DNA of 64,000 bases from Dokdonella sp. GTDB taxonomy: Bacteria > Pseudomonadota > Gammaproteobacteria > Xanthomonadales > Rhodanobacteraceae. The translations under genes and the position numbers were made by a program. The DNA lies in NCBI RefSeq assembly GCF_019634815.1, contig NZ_JAHCAP010000019.1:1-64000 (forward strand), in the 5' to 3' direction. The notes beneath the pieces are model-generated. The model had not been told where the DNA came from, ran no database searches, and was given only the letters and a program-made list of their open reading frames with translations. Shown here piece by piece: positions 8,828-17,611 of this stretch; within the stretch, counting starts at the first letter, position 1; the number at the start of each line of letters is the position of its first letter.

Positions 8828-10137
8828 CGAGCCGCGGCCATCAGAGCTTCGATTTCATCGGCATCCTTGGGCACGCCGTCGGAAATCACGATCGGATCGC
8901 CGTCGGTGACGATCACATCATCCTCGATGCGGATGCCGATGCCGCGGTATCGCGCGTGCACGCGCCTGGCGTCGGGCGCGATGTACAGCCCCGGCTCGAC
9001 CGTGACCACCATGCCCGGCTCGAGCACGCGAAATTCGCCGTCGATGCGGTAGTCGCCCACGTCATGCACATCCAAGCCGAGCCAATGCCCGGTCTTGTGC
9101 ATGTAGAAGTCGCGGTAGGTCTGATCGCGCAGGTTCTTTTCCAGCGTGCCCGACAGCAGGCCGAGACGGATCAGGCCACGCGTCAGCACGCGCACTGCGG
9201 CTTCGTGATACGCATCGAAAGGGCGCCCCGGGCGCACCTCGTCGATCGCGGCAAGCTGCGCGGCAAGCACCAGATCATAGAGTTCGCGCTGCGGCGGCGA
9301 GTAGCGACCATTGACCGGGAAAGTACGGGTGATGTCGGAGGCGTAGCAGTCGAATTCGGCGCCGGCGTCCATGAGCAGCAGATCGCCGTCGCGCAGGGGC
9401 GCATTGTTGGCGCGGTAATGCAGCACGCAGCCATTGGCACCGCCACCGACGATGGGTTCGTAACTGGGCACCGCGCCATGCCGGCGCAGCACGTGCAACA
9501 GTTCGGCCTCGACCTCGTGCTCGTTCATCCCCGGCCGCACCGTCTGCATCACGCGCCGATGCGCGGCGGCGGCAATCTGCGCCGCTTGTTTCATCACACT
9601 CAGCTCGGCGCGCGACTTGAACAAGCGCAGATCATGAAGCAAGTGCGACAGGGCGACGAATTCATGCGGCGGGCGCACGCCATGACGCATCTGTGCCCGC
9701 AGGCGGTTGACCCAGGACATCAGGCGCAGGTCGAAATCCACATCCCGACCGAAGTGGTAGTAAACGCGCTCGCGGCCTTCGATCAAGCCGGGCAGGATGT
9801 CGTCGATGTCCTCGATCGGGAATGCATCGTCCATCGCGTAGCGGGCGACTGCGCCTTCGGTGCCCGCGCGTGGCCCATCCCAGCGTTCACGTTCGGGATC
9901 GCGCTCGCGACAGAACAGGATGACCTCCCCGGCAGCGCGCCCGGGCACCAGCGCCAGCACCGCCTCGGCCTCGGGAAAGCCGGTGAGATAGTGGAAATCG
10001 CTGTCTTGTCGATAGGGGTAATGCGCGTCGTTGTTGCGCACGCGCTCCGGAGCGGCGGCAAGGATCAGGATCGCGTCGTTGCCCGCCATGCGCATGAGCT
10101 GCTTGCGGCGGCGGGCATATTCGCGTGGCTGGATCAT
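8824..10137 (-). CDS. pepP: Xaa-Pro aminopeptidase P
   Basis: Cytosolic M24 metallopeptidase releasing N-terminal residues that precede proline. It is 437 residues from ATG 10137 (MIQPREYARRRKQL), close to the 441 of E. coli PepP. The N-domain motif YPYRQDSDFHYLTGFPEAEAV and the metal ligands DAGAEFDCYASDITRTF, HKTGHWLGLDVHDVG, TVEPGLYI and GIGIRIEDDV are all intact. It is the second M24 prolidase in the window besides pepQ. It heads a minus-strand run; its stop overlaps the start of the AcvB-like gene. An upstream extension is possible but adds unrelated-looking residues. Confidence 0.95.
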   Translation of the reverse strand: MIQPREYARRRKQLMRMAGNDAILILAAAPERVRNNDAHYPYRQDSDFHYLTGFPEAEAVLALVPGRAAGEVILFCRERDPERERWDGPRAGTEGAVARYAMDDAFPIEDIDDILPGLIEGRERVYYHFGRDVDFDLRLMSWVNRLRAQMRHGVRPPHEFVALSHLLHDLRLFKSRAELSVMKQAAQIAAAAHRRVMQTVRPGMNEHEVEAELLHVLRRHGAVPSYEPIVGGGANGCVLHYRANNAPLRDGDLLLMDAGAEFDCYASDITRTFPVNGRYSPPQRELYDLVLAAQLAAIDEVRPGRPFDAYHEAAVRVLTRGLIRLGLLSGTLEKNLRDQTYRDFYMHKTGHWLGLDVHDVGDYRIDGEFRVLEPGMVVTVEPGLYIAPDARRVHARYRGIGIRIEDDVIVTDGDPIVISDGVPKDADEIEALMAAAR

Positions 10138-10251
10138 CGTGATGTGGATCGGCTCAGTGATTGAAGGCCGGCAGCAGGGCTGCGCCGCGCGCAATCTACC
10201 ACCTGTGACCGCCCAACATGATCGACGCATCGGATCTTGACTCGACGGCGC

Positions 10252-10281
10252 TTGGCGGAAGGGCCGCGGTTTGCCTAAACT
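10252..10281 (+). promoter_or_regulatory. Possible sigma70 promoter for the large GGDEF/EAL sensor
   Basis: TTGGCG (10252-10257) and TAAACT (10276-10281) are separated by 18 nt in the intergenic space between divergent pepP and the sensor gene, about 75 nt before the chosen start. It is the best pair I could find by eye and is only a weak match. Confidence 0.3.
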
Positions 10282-10356
10282 GGCAGCAGACCGACGCGCG
10301 GATTCCCCTTGCCAGTGACTGCGCCAGCCTCACGCCACAACGGACCGCGATGGCGT

Positions 10357-13300
10357 ATGCGGGCGGCCCTGTTTGCGTGCCTGGCCTGCGTCCTTTTGCA
10401 GGCTCAGGCCCAGACTCAATCGCAGCCGGATGGCGAGGCGGCGACGCTGCGCGAGTTCCATTTCCAGACCGTGACGGTCGATCAGGGGCTGGCCGAAAAC
10501 TCGATCAACGTGCTGCTGCAGGATCACGCCGGCTATGTCTGGGTCGGCAGCGACGGCCCGCTGCAGCGCTACGACGGCTTCAACTTCACCAATTACTCGC
10601 CGGCCAACCCCGACGGCAACTCCATACGCAACGGGATCAGCGCGCTGGTGGAAGACTCTGCGCATCGCATATGGGTCGGCACCTACAACGCCGGACTGCT
10701 GCGTCTGGCACCTGATTCGAAGTCACTGGAGAAAATCGCCCTCGACGCGTCCGCGATCGGCAGCGTCCACTCCCTGCTCGTCGATGGCAAACGCGGCCTG
10801 TGGGTCGGCAGCGTTCAAAAGCTGGTGCTGCTCGACCCCGACAGCGGCGCGCTTCGGCAAAGCTGGGCACTGCCCGGGGCCCGCCGGGGCACGCTGGTGC
10901 AGCAACTGTGCCTGACCGCCGATGGCACTCTTTGGATCGGCACCTCGAGTGGCTTGTGGAAGCTCGCGACGACCACGGCGCAGCCGCAACCGGTCGATGC
11001 CGCGGAACTGGCGGCGATCACCGCACTGCAGGTCGACGCCAACGGACAGTTGCACATCGGGACCACCGATGGGCTGTATGGCATCGATGAACAGGGCCGG
11101 GTGGAACGGCAATGGCCAGTGCCTGGCAGTGCGGCCATCAGCGCAATCGCCCAGGATCGCCAGCAACGCCTGTGGCTGGCGGTCGCTGGGCGCGGCATCG
11201 CGATCATCGATCCGTCCAACCAGCAGTCACGCTGGCTGCTGCCAGACCCGTTCACGCCCGGCAGCCTCCCCGACGTCAACGTGACCCTGCTCATGCTCGA
11301 CCGCTCAGGCCTGATGTGGGTCGGCACGCATGATCGGGGGCTCAGCCGGGCAGATTCAGCGGGTACGCCGTTTCGCTATCTCGTCGATCACAATGACAGA
11401 GTCGATTCCAGTCGGCGCAACGATGTCCATGCGCTGGCAAGCGATGCCGACGGCACGCTCTGGATCGGCGACAGCCGCGGCCTCAAACGCTACCTGTCGG
11501 ATTTGAACCGCTTCGACTACGTGCGCAGCGTTGTACCGGTGAAGGGCGATCACAGCCTGCCCGCGCAAGACCTGCAGTCGGTCAGCGCGATCGTTCCTGC
11601 GGGGAACGGCCGCTTCTGGCTGGCCTCGCAAGTCGGCGTCGGGCTGTTCGATCCGGTCCGCAACACGATTGCGCCACTCGCGGGCAGCGATGCGAATCTC
11701 GGCTCCGCGCAAGCCTACTGCCTGGCCACGGGGGCCGAACAGCGCCTGTGGATCGGAACGCGCCGCAGCGGCCTGGCCCGCTATCAGGTCGATACCGGAC
11801 AATGGATCTGGTATCGCAATGGCGCCAGCCCGGCCAACGCGATTGCCGCCAACATGATCATGGCCGTGCATGAGGATCGCGTTGGCCGCGTATGGGTGGC
11901 CACTCTGTTCGGTCTCAACCTGATCGACAGTCAGACCGGTTCGATCCGCCTGTTCCGCCACGCAGCCGACGATCCGCGCTCGTTGTCCTCAAGCACGATC
12001 TTGTCCATCCACGAGAGTGCCGATGGCCAGCTCTGGTTCGGCACGCAGGGCGGGCTCAACCGCCTCGAGGCCCTGGATGCCCGCCATGCGAGCTTCTCGC
12101 GTTGGCAGCAGGCCTCGGCAAATACCGGAACGATCCATTCGATCGAGGATGATGGCCTTGGGCACCTCTGGGTCGGCACCAATCGCGGGATTTTCTCGCT
12201 CGACGTCGTCGCCAACCGCTGGCAGCGCTACACCCTCAATCAGGGTTTGCAGGGGCTGAACTTCAATACCGGCGCGAGCACGCGCTTTGCCAACGGTGAA
12301 CTGGCTTTCGGCGGCAGCGACGGCATCAACCTGTTCCGGCCCCAAGGCGTGGTCAGCAGCCGATTCATTGCGCCGGTGGTGGTGACGCAAATCGAGGTCG
12401 GCGCAGACGCGGCCCCGGCGCAAAAGATCGATGGCAGCCTCACCCTGGAGGCCAGCGATCGGCTGGTGCGCTTCGAGTTTGCCGCGCTCGACTACGCCGC
12501 CCCCGAACGCAATCGCTTCGCTTACCAACTCAATGGCTTCGACGACCGCTGGGTCGAAGCCGGCTCGCGCCACGAAGCGATCTACACCAACCTCGCCCCC
12601 GGCAGGTATACCTTCAATTTGCGCGGCAGCAACCACGATGGTTATTGGAATCCATCGATCACGCGCGTGGAAATGAACGTGCTGCCGGAATGGTGGCAGA
12701 GCCTGCCGGCCAAGTCGCTGTACGGCCTGCTGGGTGCCAGCGCCCTGCTCGTGTTGATACGCACGCAGCGCCGCCGGCGGCGGGCCGAGCTCCTCCACCA
12801 CCACGACCTGCGGGAGCGCGAGGATCGCTTGCGGCTGGCGCTGTGGGGCTCGGGCGACGATTTCTGGGACTGGGACATGGCCAGCGATCACATGGTGCTG
12901 ACCGGATCGAGTGGATTGTTCAGCGGCCAGCGCAGCCAGACCAGCATCGAGTTCAGTCGTTGGTTCCGCGCCAATGTGCACCCGGCCGACCTGTCCGAAG
13001 TCGAGCAGCGCCTGGATCGACACATCCGCGGCAAGACCGATGCCTATGAGGCCGAGTACCGCATTCGCACCGAATCCGGACGCCTGATCTGGTTGCTCGC
13101 GCGCGGCAAGATCGTCGAGCGCGACGCCAACAACCAACCGATGCGCATGTGCGGCACGACTCGCGACATCACCGTCGAGCGCGCCGCCGAGCAGGAACGT
13201 CGCATCGCCCACGAAGTGTTCCGCAGCATGGGCGAGGCGGTGATCGTCAATGACCTCGACTTCCGCTTCACCACCGTCAATCCCGCCTTCACCCGCATCA

Positions 13301-14898
13301 CCGGCTGGACCCAGGCTGAAGTCGAAGGGCAATCGCTGTCCCTGCTCGATTGCGCACACCATCCCACCGAGATCTATCGTGACTTGCGCAAGACCGTCGA
13401 GGCCAGCGGGCAATGGCGCGGCGAGCTGTGGCAACGGCGCAAGAATGGTGAAGAATTCCTAAGCTGGTGCGAGGTGCAGGAAGTGCGCGACGCCAACGGC
13501 GCACGCAGCCATTTCGTCGGTGTCATCAGCGACATCACCGACCGCAAGCGCGCCGAGCAGGAATTGCGCTATCTCGCCAACTACGACGCGTTGACCGGCC
13601 TGCCCAATCGCTCGTTGCTGGTCGAACGCATCGAGCGGGGCATCGCACGGGCACGGACCGAAGAGCGCGGTTTGGCCGTGCTGTTCCTCGACCTCGACCG
13701 CTTCAAGCATGTCAACGATTCGATGGGACATTCGGCCGGCGATTCACTGCTGCGCGCGGCCGGCGCGCGCCTGCGTCAGGTGGTGCGAGGCAACGACTCG
13801 GTGGCGCGCATCGGCGGCGACGAATTCACCGTCGTGCTCGAGGACATCACCGGAATCAGCGATGCCGAGTCGGTGTCGGGAAAGATCCTCGCCGCCTTCG
13901 AGGAACCGCTGGAACTCGACAACGGCCAGGAGGTGGTGATTTCACCTTCGATCGGCATCAGCCTGTTTCCCGACCACGGCAACAATGCCAACGACCTGCT
14001 CAAGTACGCCGACACCGCGATGTATCAGGCCAAGGATCACGGTCGCCGCACCTGGATGGTCTATGCCGAGGCGATGGATGCTGCCGCACGCTTGCGTGCC
14101 ACCACGATGGCAGCGTTGCGCAAGGCGCTCGATCGTTCCGAGTTCCATTTGCGCTACCAGCCCAAGATGTCCCTGCGCGACAACCGCATCACCGGGTTCG
14201 AGGCCCTGCTGCGCTGGCGCAGCGGCGACATCGGCGAGGTTGCGCCAGGCGTGTTCATTCCGATCGCGGAAGAAACCGGGATGATCGTGGAAATCGGCAA
14301 TTGGGTGATCGAGCAGGCCTGCCGTCAGCTCGCCCGCTGGCGCGCCGAGGGCCTCACCGAAATCAGCCTGTCGATCAACCTGTCGGTGGCCCAGCTGATG
14401 CACGCCGACCTGATTCACCGCCTGAGCGAAAGCCTGATCGCGCACGACCTGCCGCCGGCCCTGCTCGAGCTCGAGCTCACCGAAAGCATGATCATGGCCA
14501 ATGCCGAGCGCGCGATCTCGACTTTGCGCCGCATCAAGGAAGTCGGCGTCGCTCTGGCCATCGACGATTTCGGTACCGGCTACTCATCATTGAGTTATCT
14601 GCGCCGCCTGCCCATCGACGCACTCAAGATCGACAAGGAGTTCATCGACGATCTCACCACCGATCCCGATGACGACGCGATCACCGCCACCGTGATCGCG
14701 ATGGCCCACTCGCTTGACCTGAACGTCATCGCCGAAGGCGTCGAGAAGCCGATCCAGGTCGAGTATCTGCGCGGACACCTGTGCGACGAGATCCAGGGGC
14801 ACTGGCTGGCCGAACCGCTGCTGCCGGAGCAATGCCCACCCTTCGTGCGCGCGCACGCGCGCAGCCAGTCGCCGGCAGGACAAGGCCCGAACGACTGA
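10357..14898 (+). CDS. Giant sensor: beta-propeller/Y_Y_Y ectodomain, TM, two PAS, GGDEF and EAL domains
   Basis: 1,513-residue membrane protein for c-di-GMP turnover. ATG 10357 begins a signal peptide (MRAALFACLACVLLQAQA); TTG 10309 is a possible earlier start. Residues ~30-680 hold about 13 Reg_prop blades of the form [LVI]W[VI]G[TS]xxGL. A Y_Y_Y domain follows (~690-765, YQLNGFDDRWVEAGSR). Next are one membrane span (~785-805), PAS 1 (~818-945), PAS 2 (~950-1068), GGDEF (~1070-1235; DALTGLPNRSLL, RIGGDEF near 1150) and EAL (~1250-1500; FEALLRW at 1282, ELTESMIM, DDFGTGYSSL, KIDKEF, AEGVEK). Both catalytic signatures look intact, so the protein could be bifunctional or use one domain regulatorily. 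The periplasmic propeller probably binds a ligand or partner protein. Confidence 0.95.
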   Translation: MRAALFACLACVLLQAQAQTQSQPDGEAATLREFHFQTVTVDQGLAENSINVLLQDHAGYVWVGSDGPLQRYDGFNFTNYSPANPDGNSIRNGISALVEDSAHRIWVGTYNAGLLRLAPDSKSLEKIALDASAIGSVHSLLVDGKRGLWVGSVQKLVLLDPDSGALRQSWALPGARRGTLVQQLCLTADGTLWIGTSSGLWKLATTTAQPQPVDAAELAAITALQVDANGQLHIGTTDGLYGIDEQGRVERQWPVPGSAAISAIAQDRQQRLWLAVAGRGIAIIDPSNQQSRWLLPDPFTPGSLPDVNVTLLMLDRSGLMWVGTHDRGLSRADSAGTPFRYLVDHNDRVDSSRRNDVHALASDADGTLWIGDSRGLKRYLSDLNRFDYVRSVVPVKGDHSLPAQDLQSVSAIVPAGNGRFWLASQVGVGLFDPVRNTIAPLAGSDANLGSAQAYCLATGAEQRLWIGTRRSGLARYQVDTGQWIWYRNGASPANAIAANMIMAVHEDRVGRVWVATLFGLNLIDSQTGSIRLFRHAADDPRSLSSSTILSIHESADGQLWFGTQGGLNRLEALDARHASFSRWQQASANTGTIHSIEDDGLGHLWVGTNRGIFSLDVVANRWQRYTLNQGLQGLNFNTGASTRFANGELAFGGSDGINLFRPQGVVSSRFIAPVVVTQIEVGADAAPAQKIDGSLTLEASDRLVRFEFAALDYAAPERNRFAYQLNGFDDRWVEAGSRHEAIYTNLAPGRYTFNLRGSNHDGYWNPSITRVEMNVLPEWWQSLPAKSLYGLLGASALLVLIRTQRRRRRAELLHHHDLREREDRLRLALWGSGDDFWDWDMASDHMVLTGSSGLFSGQRSQTSIEFSRWFRANVHPADLSEVEQRLDRHIRGKTDAYEAEYRIRTESGRLIWLLARGKIVERDANNQPMRMCGTTRDITVERAAEQERRIAHEVFRSMGEAVIVNDLDFRFTTVNPAFTRITGWTQAEVEGQSLSLLDCAHHPTEIYRDLRKTVEASGQWRGELWQRRKNGEEFLSWCEVQEVRDANGARSHFVGVISDITDRKRAEQELRYLANYDALTGLPNRSLLVERIERGIARARTEERGLAVLFLDLDRFKHVNDSMGHSAGDSLLRAAGARLRQVVRGNDSVARIGGDEFTVVLEDITGISDAESVSGKILAAFEEPLELDNGQEVVISPSIGISLFPDHGNNANDLLKYADTAMYQAKDHGRRTWMVYAEAMDAAARLRATTMAALRKALDRSEFHLRYQPKMSLRDNRITGFEALLRWRSGDIGEVAPGVFIPIAEETGMIVEIGNWVIEQACRQLARWRAEGLTEISLSINLSVAQLMHADLIHRLSESLIAHDLPPALLELELTESMIMANAERAISTLRRIKEVGVALAIDDFGTGYSSLSYLRRLPIDALKIDKEFIDDLTTDPDDDAITATVIAMAHSLDLNVIAEGVEKPIQVEYLRGHLCDEIQGHWLAEPLLPEQCPPFVRAHARSQSPAGQGPND

Positions 14899-15007
14899 AG
14901 GGGAAATCGTGGCGAGGGCCGGTGCCGGTCGGGCCGTCTTTCGTGCTGCGACGCGGCGGACACGGCCCAGCTGACTCCGCCCGGCAACTCCCGCTATATT
15001 GCGAGCC

Positions 15008-15226
15008 ATGTCCGGCGTCGACCAAAACCTCTCCGTCATCGATGAGCGCATCGATCGCCTGCTCGCGCTGTGCCGCAGCCTGCAGGAAGAGAACCGCAGC
15101 TTGCGTGCGAGCCAGGAATTGCTGGTCGGAGAACGCGCGCAGCTGATCGCACGCAACGAACAGGCGCGCACCCGCGTGGAAGCCATGATTGCGCGACTCA
15201 AGTCGCTGGAGCAGAACCAGGCATGA
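15008..15226 (+). CDS. Small coiled-coil protein, TIGR02449 type (ZapB-like)
   Basis: 72 residues from ATG 15008, almost entirely heptad-patterned coiled coil (VIDERIDRLLALCRSLQEEN, then ARTRVEAMIARLKSLE). This matches the TIGR02449 type of gene that sits just upstream of zapA in many gammaproteobacteria, and by analogy with ZapB may act in FtsZ-ring organisation; that role is inference. Its TGA overlaps the zapA ATG (ATGA), a strong sign of a single operon with coupled translation. Confidence 0.85.
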   Translation: MSGVDQNLSVIDERIDRLLALCRSLQEENRSLRASQELLVGERAQLIARNEQARTRVEAMIARLKSLEQNQA

Positions 15227-15525
15227 GCGAAGACGAGCCCGTCAAGGTCACGATCCTCGACCGCGAATTCCACGTGGCCTGCGCGCCCGGCGAGCGCGCC
15301 GGCTTGCTCGCCGCAGCGCATCATCTGGACGACCGCATGCGCGAAATGCGCAATGCCGCGCGCACCGTTGGCATCGATCGCATCGCGATCCTCGCTGCAC
15401 TCAATTTCTGTCATGAATTGCTCGAGTCACGCAGTCGCGAAAGCAAGGGCGAACAAGCCTTGGCAGAGAAGCTGCATGCGATCAATCTCAAGCTTGAACG
15501 TGCCTTCCCACCCTCATTACAATGA
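15223..15525 (+). CDS. zapA: Cell division protein ZapA
   Basis: 100-residue FtsZ-associated protein that promotes bundling of FtsZ filaments at midcell. ATG 15223 overlaps the stop of the coiled-coil gene. The N-terminal beta-rich domain VTILDREFHVACAPGERAGLLAAAHHLDDRMREMR is a typical ZapA globular domain, followed by DRIAILAALNFCHELL and the C-terminal helix that dimerises. The stop codon is embedded in the -10 element of the 6S RNA promoter directly downstream. The order zapA-6S RNA-fau is conserved in gammaproteobacteria. Confidence 0.92.
   Translation: MSEDEPVKVTILDREFHVACAPGERAGLLAAAHHLDDRMREMRNAARTVGIDRIAILAALNFCHELLESRSRESKGEQALAEKLHAINLKLERAFPPSLQ
15494..15523 (+). promoter_or_regulatory. 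Sigma70-type promoter of 6S RNA
   Basis: TTGAAC (15494-15499), an 18-nt spacer and TACAAT (15518-15523) place a transcription start near 15530, where the 6S RNA stem begins. Both boxes lie inside the 3' end of zapA; the -10 box shares its last base with the zapA TGA. Confidence 0.7.
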
Positions 15526-15529
15526 GCGC

Positions 15530-15719
15530 GGGTGTCCTCTGCAGAACTCGGCAGCGCTCTTACATATTGCCTTGTTCCTATAAACGACCCCGGGATGGTT
15601 CCACCAGACTGTTGTGCAAGTCCGCCCGGAGCGGAAAGCCTTGAAGACTGGTCGACTCTCCCACCTGATCCTTGGGATCAAGGTCGTTCGATGCGCACCG
15701 GCTCAGGCGGAGGACATCT
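15530..15719 (+). ncRNA. ssrS: 6S RNA
   Basis: A ~190-nt gap between zapA and fau, the classic ssrS position. The 5' end (GTGTCCTCTGC, 15532 on) pairs with the 3' end (GGCGGAGGACATC, up to 15719) to close the terminal stem. Inside are the family's recognisable pieces: GAAAGCCTTGAAGACTG (compare GAAGCCTTAAAACTG in E. coli) and CACCTGATCCTTGGGATCAAGG, the 3' hairpin. 6S RNA mimics an open promoter and sequesters sigma70-RNA polymerase in stationary phase. The exact ends are estimated to within a few nt; the downstream T-rich stretch CTTCTTTTCTTG could help 3' end formation. Confidence 0.88.
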
Positions 15720-15789
15720 TCTTTTCTTGTGCGCATAAGCCACGCTCGTCGGCGAGCCACGGGCCCGGCGGCCACTTGCAGCCGCAGCC

Positions 15790-16395
15790 GTGACTTCAGC
15801 CAATGCCAGGCGGGCCTCGTTGCGCAACAGCTTGCGCGCGCGACGCGCGGCCCTGTCGCCTGCAGCGCGCGTGGCCGCGGCGCAGGCTCTGGTCGCGCAG
15901 GTGGAGCGGATTCCGGAATTCATCGTTGATACCCGCATCGCCGGGTACTGGGCAATCGCCGGCGAACTGCCGCTGGCCGCGCTGATGTCCGGCGTGAGCG
16001 TGCGCGGGCAGATCTGGCACCTGCCGATCGTCGACGACGATGGCCTGTTGCGATTTGCGCCGTGGCGCACGGGCGCCGAGCTGGCGGCCAACCGCTTCGG
16101 CATCCCCGAGCCGGTCTGCACGCTTGAGCAGAGCTGCGCGCCTGCCGATCTCGACGTCGTGTTGGTGCCCTTGCTTGGTTTCGATCGCGCAGGCTGGCGG
16201 CTTGGATTCGGCGGCGGTTACTACGATCGCAGTTTCGCCTTCCTGCGTGATCGCAGCGCTCCGGGAAAGCCGCTGCTGGTCGGCATCGGCTACGCCGTGC
16301 AGGAGGTCGATCCGATCGAGGCCCAACCGTGGGACGTGCGCATGGACTACATCGCGACCGACCGCGAATTGATCGATCTCACGCCACCGGTGTGA
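15790..16395 (+). CDS. fau: 5-formyltetrahydrofolate cyclo-ligase
   Basis: Cytosolic enzyme (also called YgfA/MTHFS) that converts 5-formyl-THF to 5,10-methenyl-THF using ATP, recycling folate. 201 residues from GTG 15790. Family signatures visible are the basic N-terminus RRASLRNSLRARRAALSP, the IAGYWAIAGELPL segment, and the substrate/ATP loop LVPLLGFDRAGWRLGFGGGYYDR. It lies directly behind 6S RNA, with which it is cotranscribed in E. coli. The start lacks a good Shine-Dalgarno, which is compatible with translation from a processed 6S-fau transcript. Confidence 0.93.
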   Translation: MTSANARRASLRNSLRARRAALSPAARVAAAQALVAQVERIPEFIVDTRIAGYWAIAGELPLAALMSGVSVRGQIWHLPIVDDDGLLRFAPWRTGAELAANRFGIPEPVCTLEQSCAPADLDVVLVPLLGFDRAGWRLGFGGGYYDRSFAFLRDRSAPGKPLLVGIGYAVQEVDPIEAQPWDVRMDYIATDRELIDLTPPV

Positions 16396-16441
16396 ATCGC
16401 ACCGGCGCCCACGCCGCGCATACCGACAGACAGGATCTTGC

Positions 16442-16912
16442 ATGCGCCACTGGCTGATGAAGAGCGAACCCGATGTGTTCTCGATTGACGATCTGGCGAA
16501 GGTCGACATCGAACCCTGGAGCGGCGTGCGCAATTATCAGGCACGCAATTTCATGCGCGATGACATGCGCGAGGGGGACGGCGTATTGTTCTACCACTCC
16601 AGTTGCGCGCAACCCGGCGTGGTGGGCATCGCGCGGGTGGCCAGCGCCGCCTATCCCGATCCGACCCAGTTCGATCGGCGCAGCGAATACTTCGATGCCA
16701 AGGCCCGCCGCGAGACTCCCCGCTGGATGCTGGTCGACCTGCGTTTCGAGCGAAAGCTCGCCGGCCCGATCGGCTTGACCGAACTCAGGGCGCAACCACG
16801 ACTGTCCGACTTCGCGCTGCTGCAGCGAGGCAACCGCCTGTCGATCCTGCCGGTCACAAGGCAGCAATGGGACGTCATACTTGGCATGGAATCGCCGCGC
16901 CGCGGCCACTGA
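16442..16912 (+). CDS. EVE domain-containing protein
   Basis: 156 residues forming a complete EVE domain of the PUA-like superfamily: HWLMKSEPDVFSIDDL at the N-terminus, then WSGVRNYQARNFMRDDMREGDGVLFYHSS and PTQFDRRSEYFDAKA. EVE domains bind modified bases (for example 5-methylcytosine or modified RNA nucleosides) in an aromatic cage, but the role of this stand-alone subfamily is unsettled. ATG 16442 has AGGATC just upstream. It sits 46 nt after fau and 9 nt before rpiA, an arrangement seen in other gammaproteobacteria and suggesting an operon. Confidence 0.92.
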   Translation: MRHWLMKSEPDVFSIDDLAKVDIEPWSGVRNYQARNFMRDDMREGDGVLFYHSSCAQPGVVGIARVASAAYPDPTQFDRRSEYFDAKARRETPRWMLVDLRFERKLAGPIGLTELRAQPRLSDFALLQRGNRLSILPVTRQQWDVILGMESPRRGH

Positions 16913-16921
16913 CGAACAGCA

Positions 16922-17566
16922 ATGAATCAAGACGCAGAAAAACGCAAGGCCGCGCGCGCCGCGATGCGCTATGTCGAACCCGGCATGGTGGTGGGCGTGG
17001 GCACCGGTTCGACGGTCGCGCACTTCATCGACGCGCTCGCCGAGCGCCGCCACGACATTGCCGGCGCGGTGTCGAGCTCGGAATGGTCGACGCAACGCTT
17101 GCGCGAACGCGGTATCGAAGTGCTCGACCTCAACGCCACCGGCGAACTGCCGCTGTACGTCGATGGCGCCGACGAATGCGATGGCCAGCGCTGCCTCATC
17201 AAGGGCGGCGGCGCGGCGCTCACGCGCGAAAAGATCGTCGCGGCGGCGTCGCGGCAGTTCGTCTGCGTGATTGACGCGAGCAAGCGCGTCGACGTGCTCG
17301 GCCGCTTTCCGTTGCCGGTCGAAGTGGTGCCGATGGCACGCAGTCTGGTCGCACGTGCCATCGTCAGACTTGGTGGCCAGCCGGTATGGCGGGATGGCGT
17401 GGTCACCGACAACGGCAACTGGATCCTCGACGTGCACCACTTGCGCATCAGCGATCCCGTGGCCGTGGAACGCGAGTTCAACCAGATCACCGGCGTGGTC
17501 TGCGTCGGCCTTTTCGCGGCGCGACCCGCCGATGTGGTGCTGATCGGCGACCAGATCATGGCCTGA
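16922..17566 (+). CDS. rpiA: Ribose-5-phosphate isomerase A
   Basis: Interconverts ribose 5-phosphate and ribulose 5-phosphate in the pentose phosphate pathway. 214 residues, close to the 219 of E. coli RpiA. Visible signatures: [16 protein letters not shown] (phosphate-binding loop), [19 protein letters not shown] (catalytic Asp), [13 protein letters not shown] (catalytic Glu/Lys region) and [15 protein letters not shown] 16922 lies 9 nt after the EVE gene. The T-run at 17573-17580 shortly after the stop may contribute to termination, though no convincing stem precedes it. Confidence 0.95.
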   Translation: MNQDAEKRKAARAAMRYVEPGMVVGVGTGSTVAHFIDALAERRHDIAGAVSSSEWSTQRLRERGIEVLDLNATGELPLYVDGADECDGQRCLIKGGGAALTREKIVAAASRQFVCVIDASKRVDVLGRFPLPVEVVPMARSLVARAIVRLGGQPVWRDGVVTDNGNWILDVHHLRISDPVAVEREFNQITGVVCVGLFAARPADVVLIGDQIMA

Positions 17567-17611
17567 CAGCGATTTTTTTATTCACGATGGATGGTCAGGA
17601 TCGAATCGACG

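Noticed and set aside
11989-13434. 481-codon minus-strand frame within the giant sensor gene
   Set aside because: Antisense shadow caused by high GC content; the plus-strand frame encodes propeller and PAS domains.
17567-17611. Rho-independent terminator after rpiA at the T-run
   Set aside because: The T-run is clear but no stable stem precedes it.
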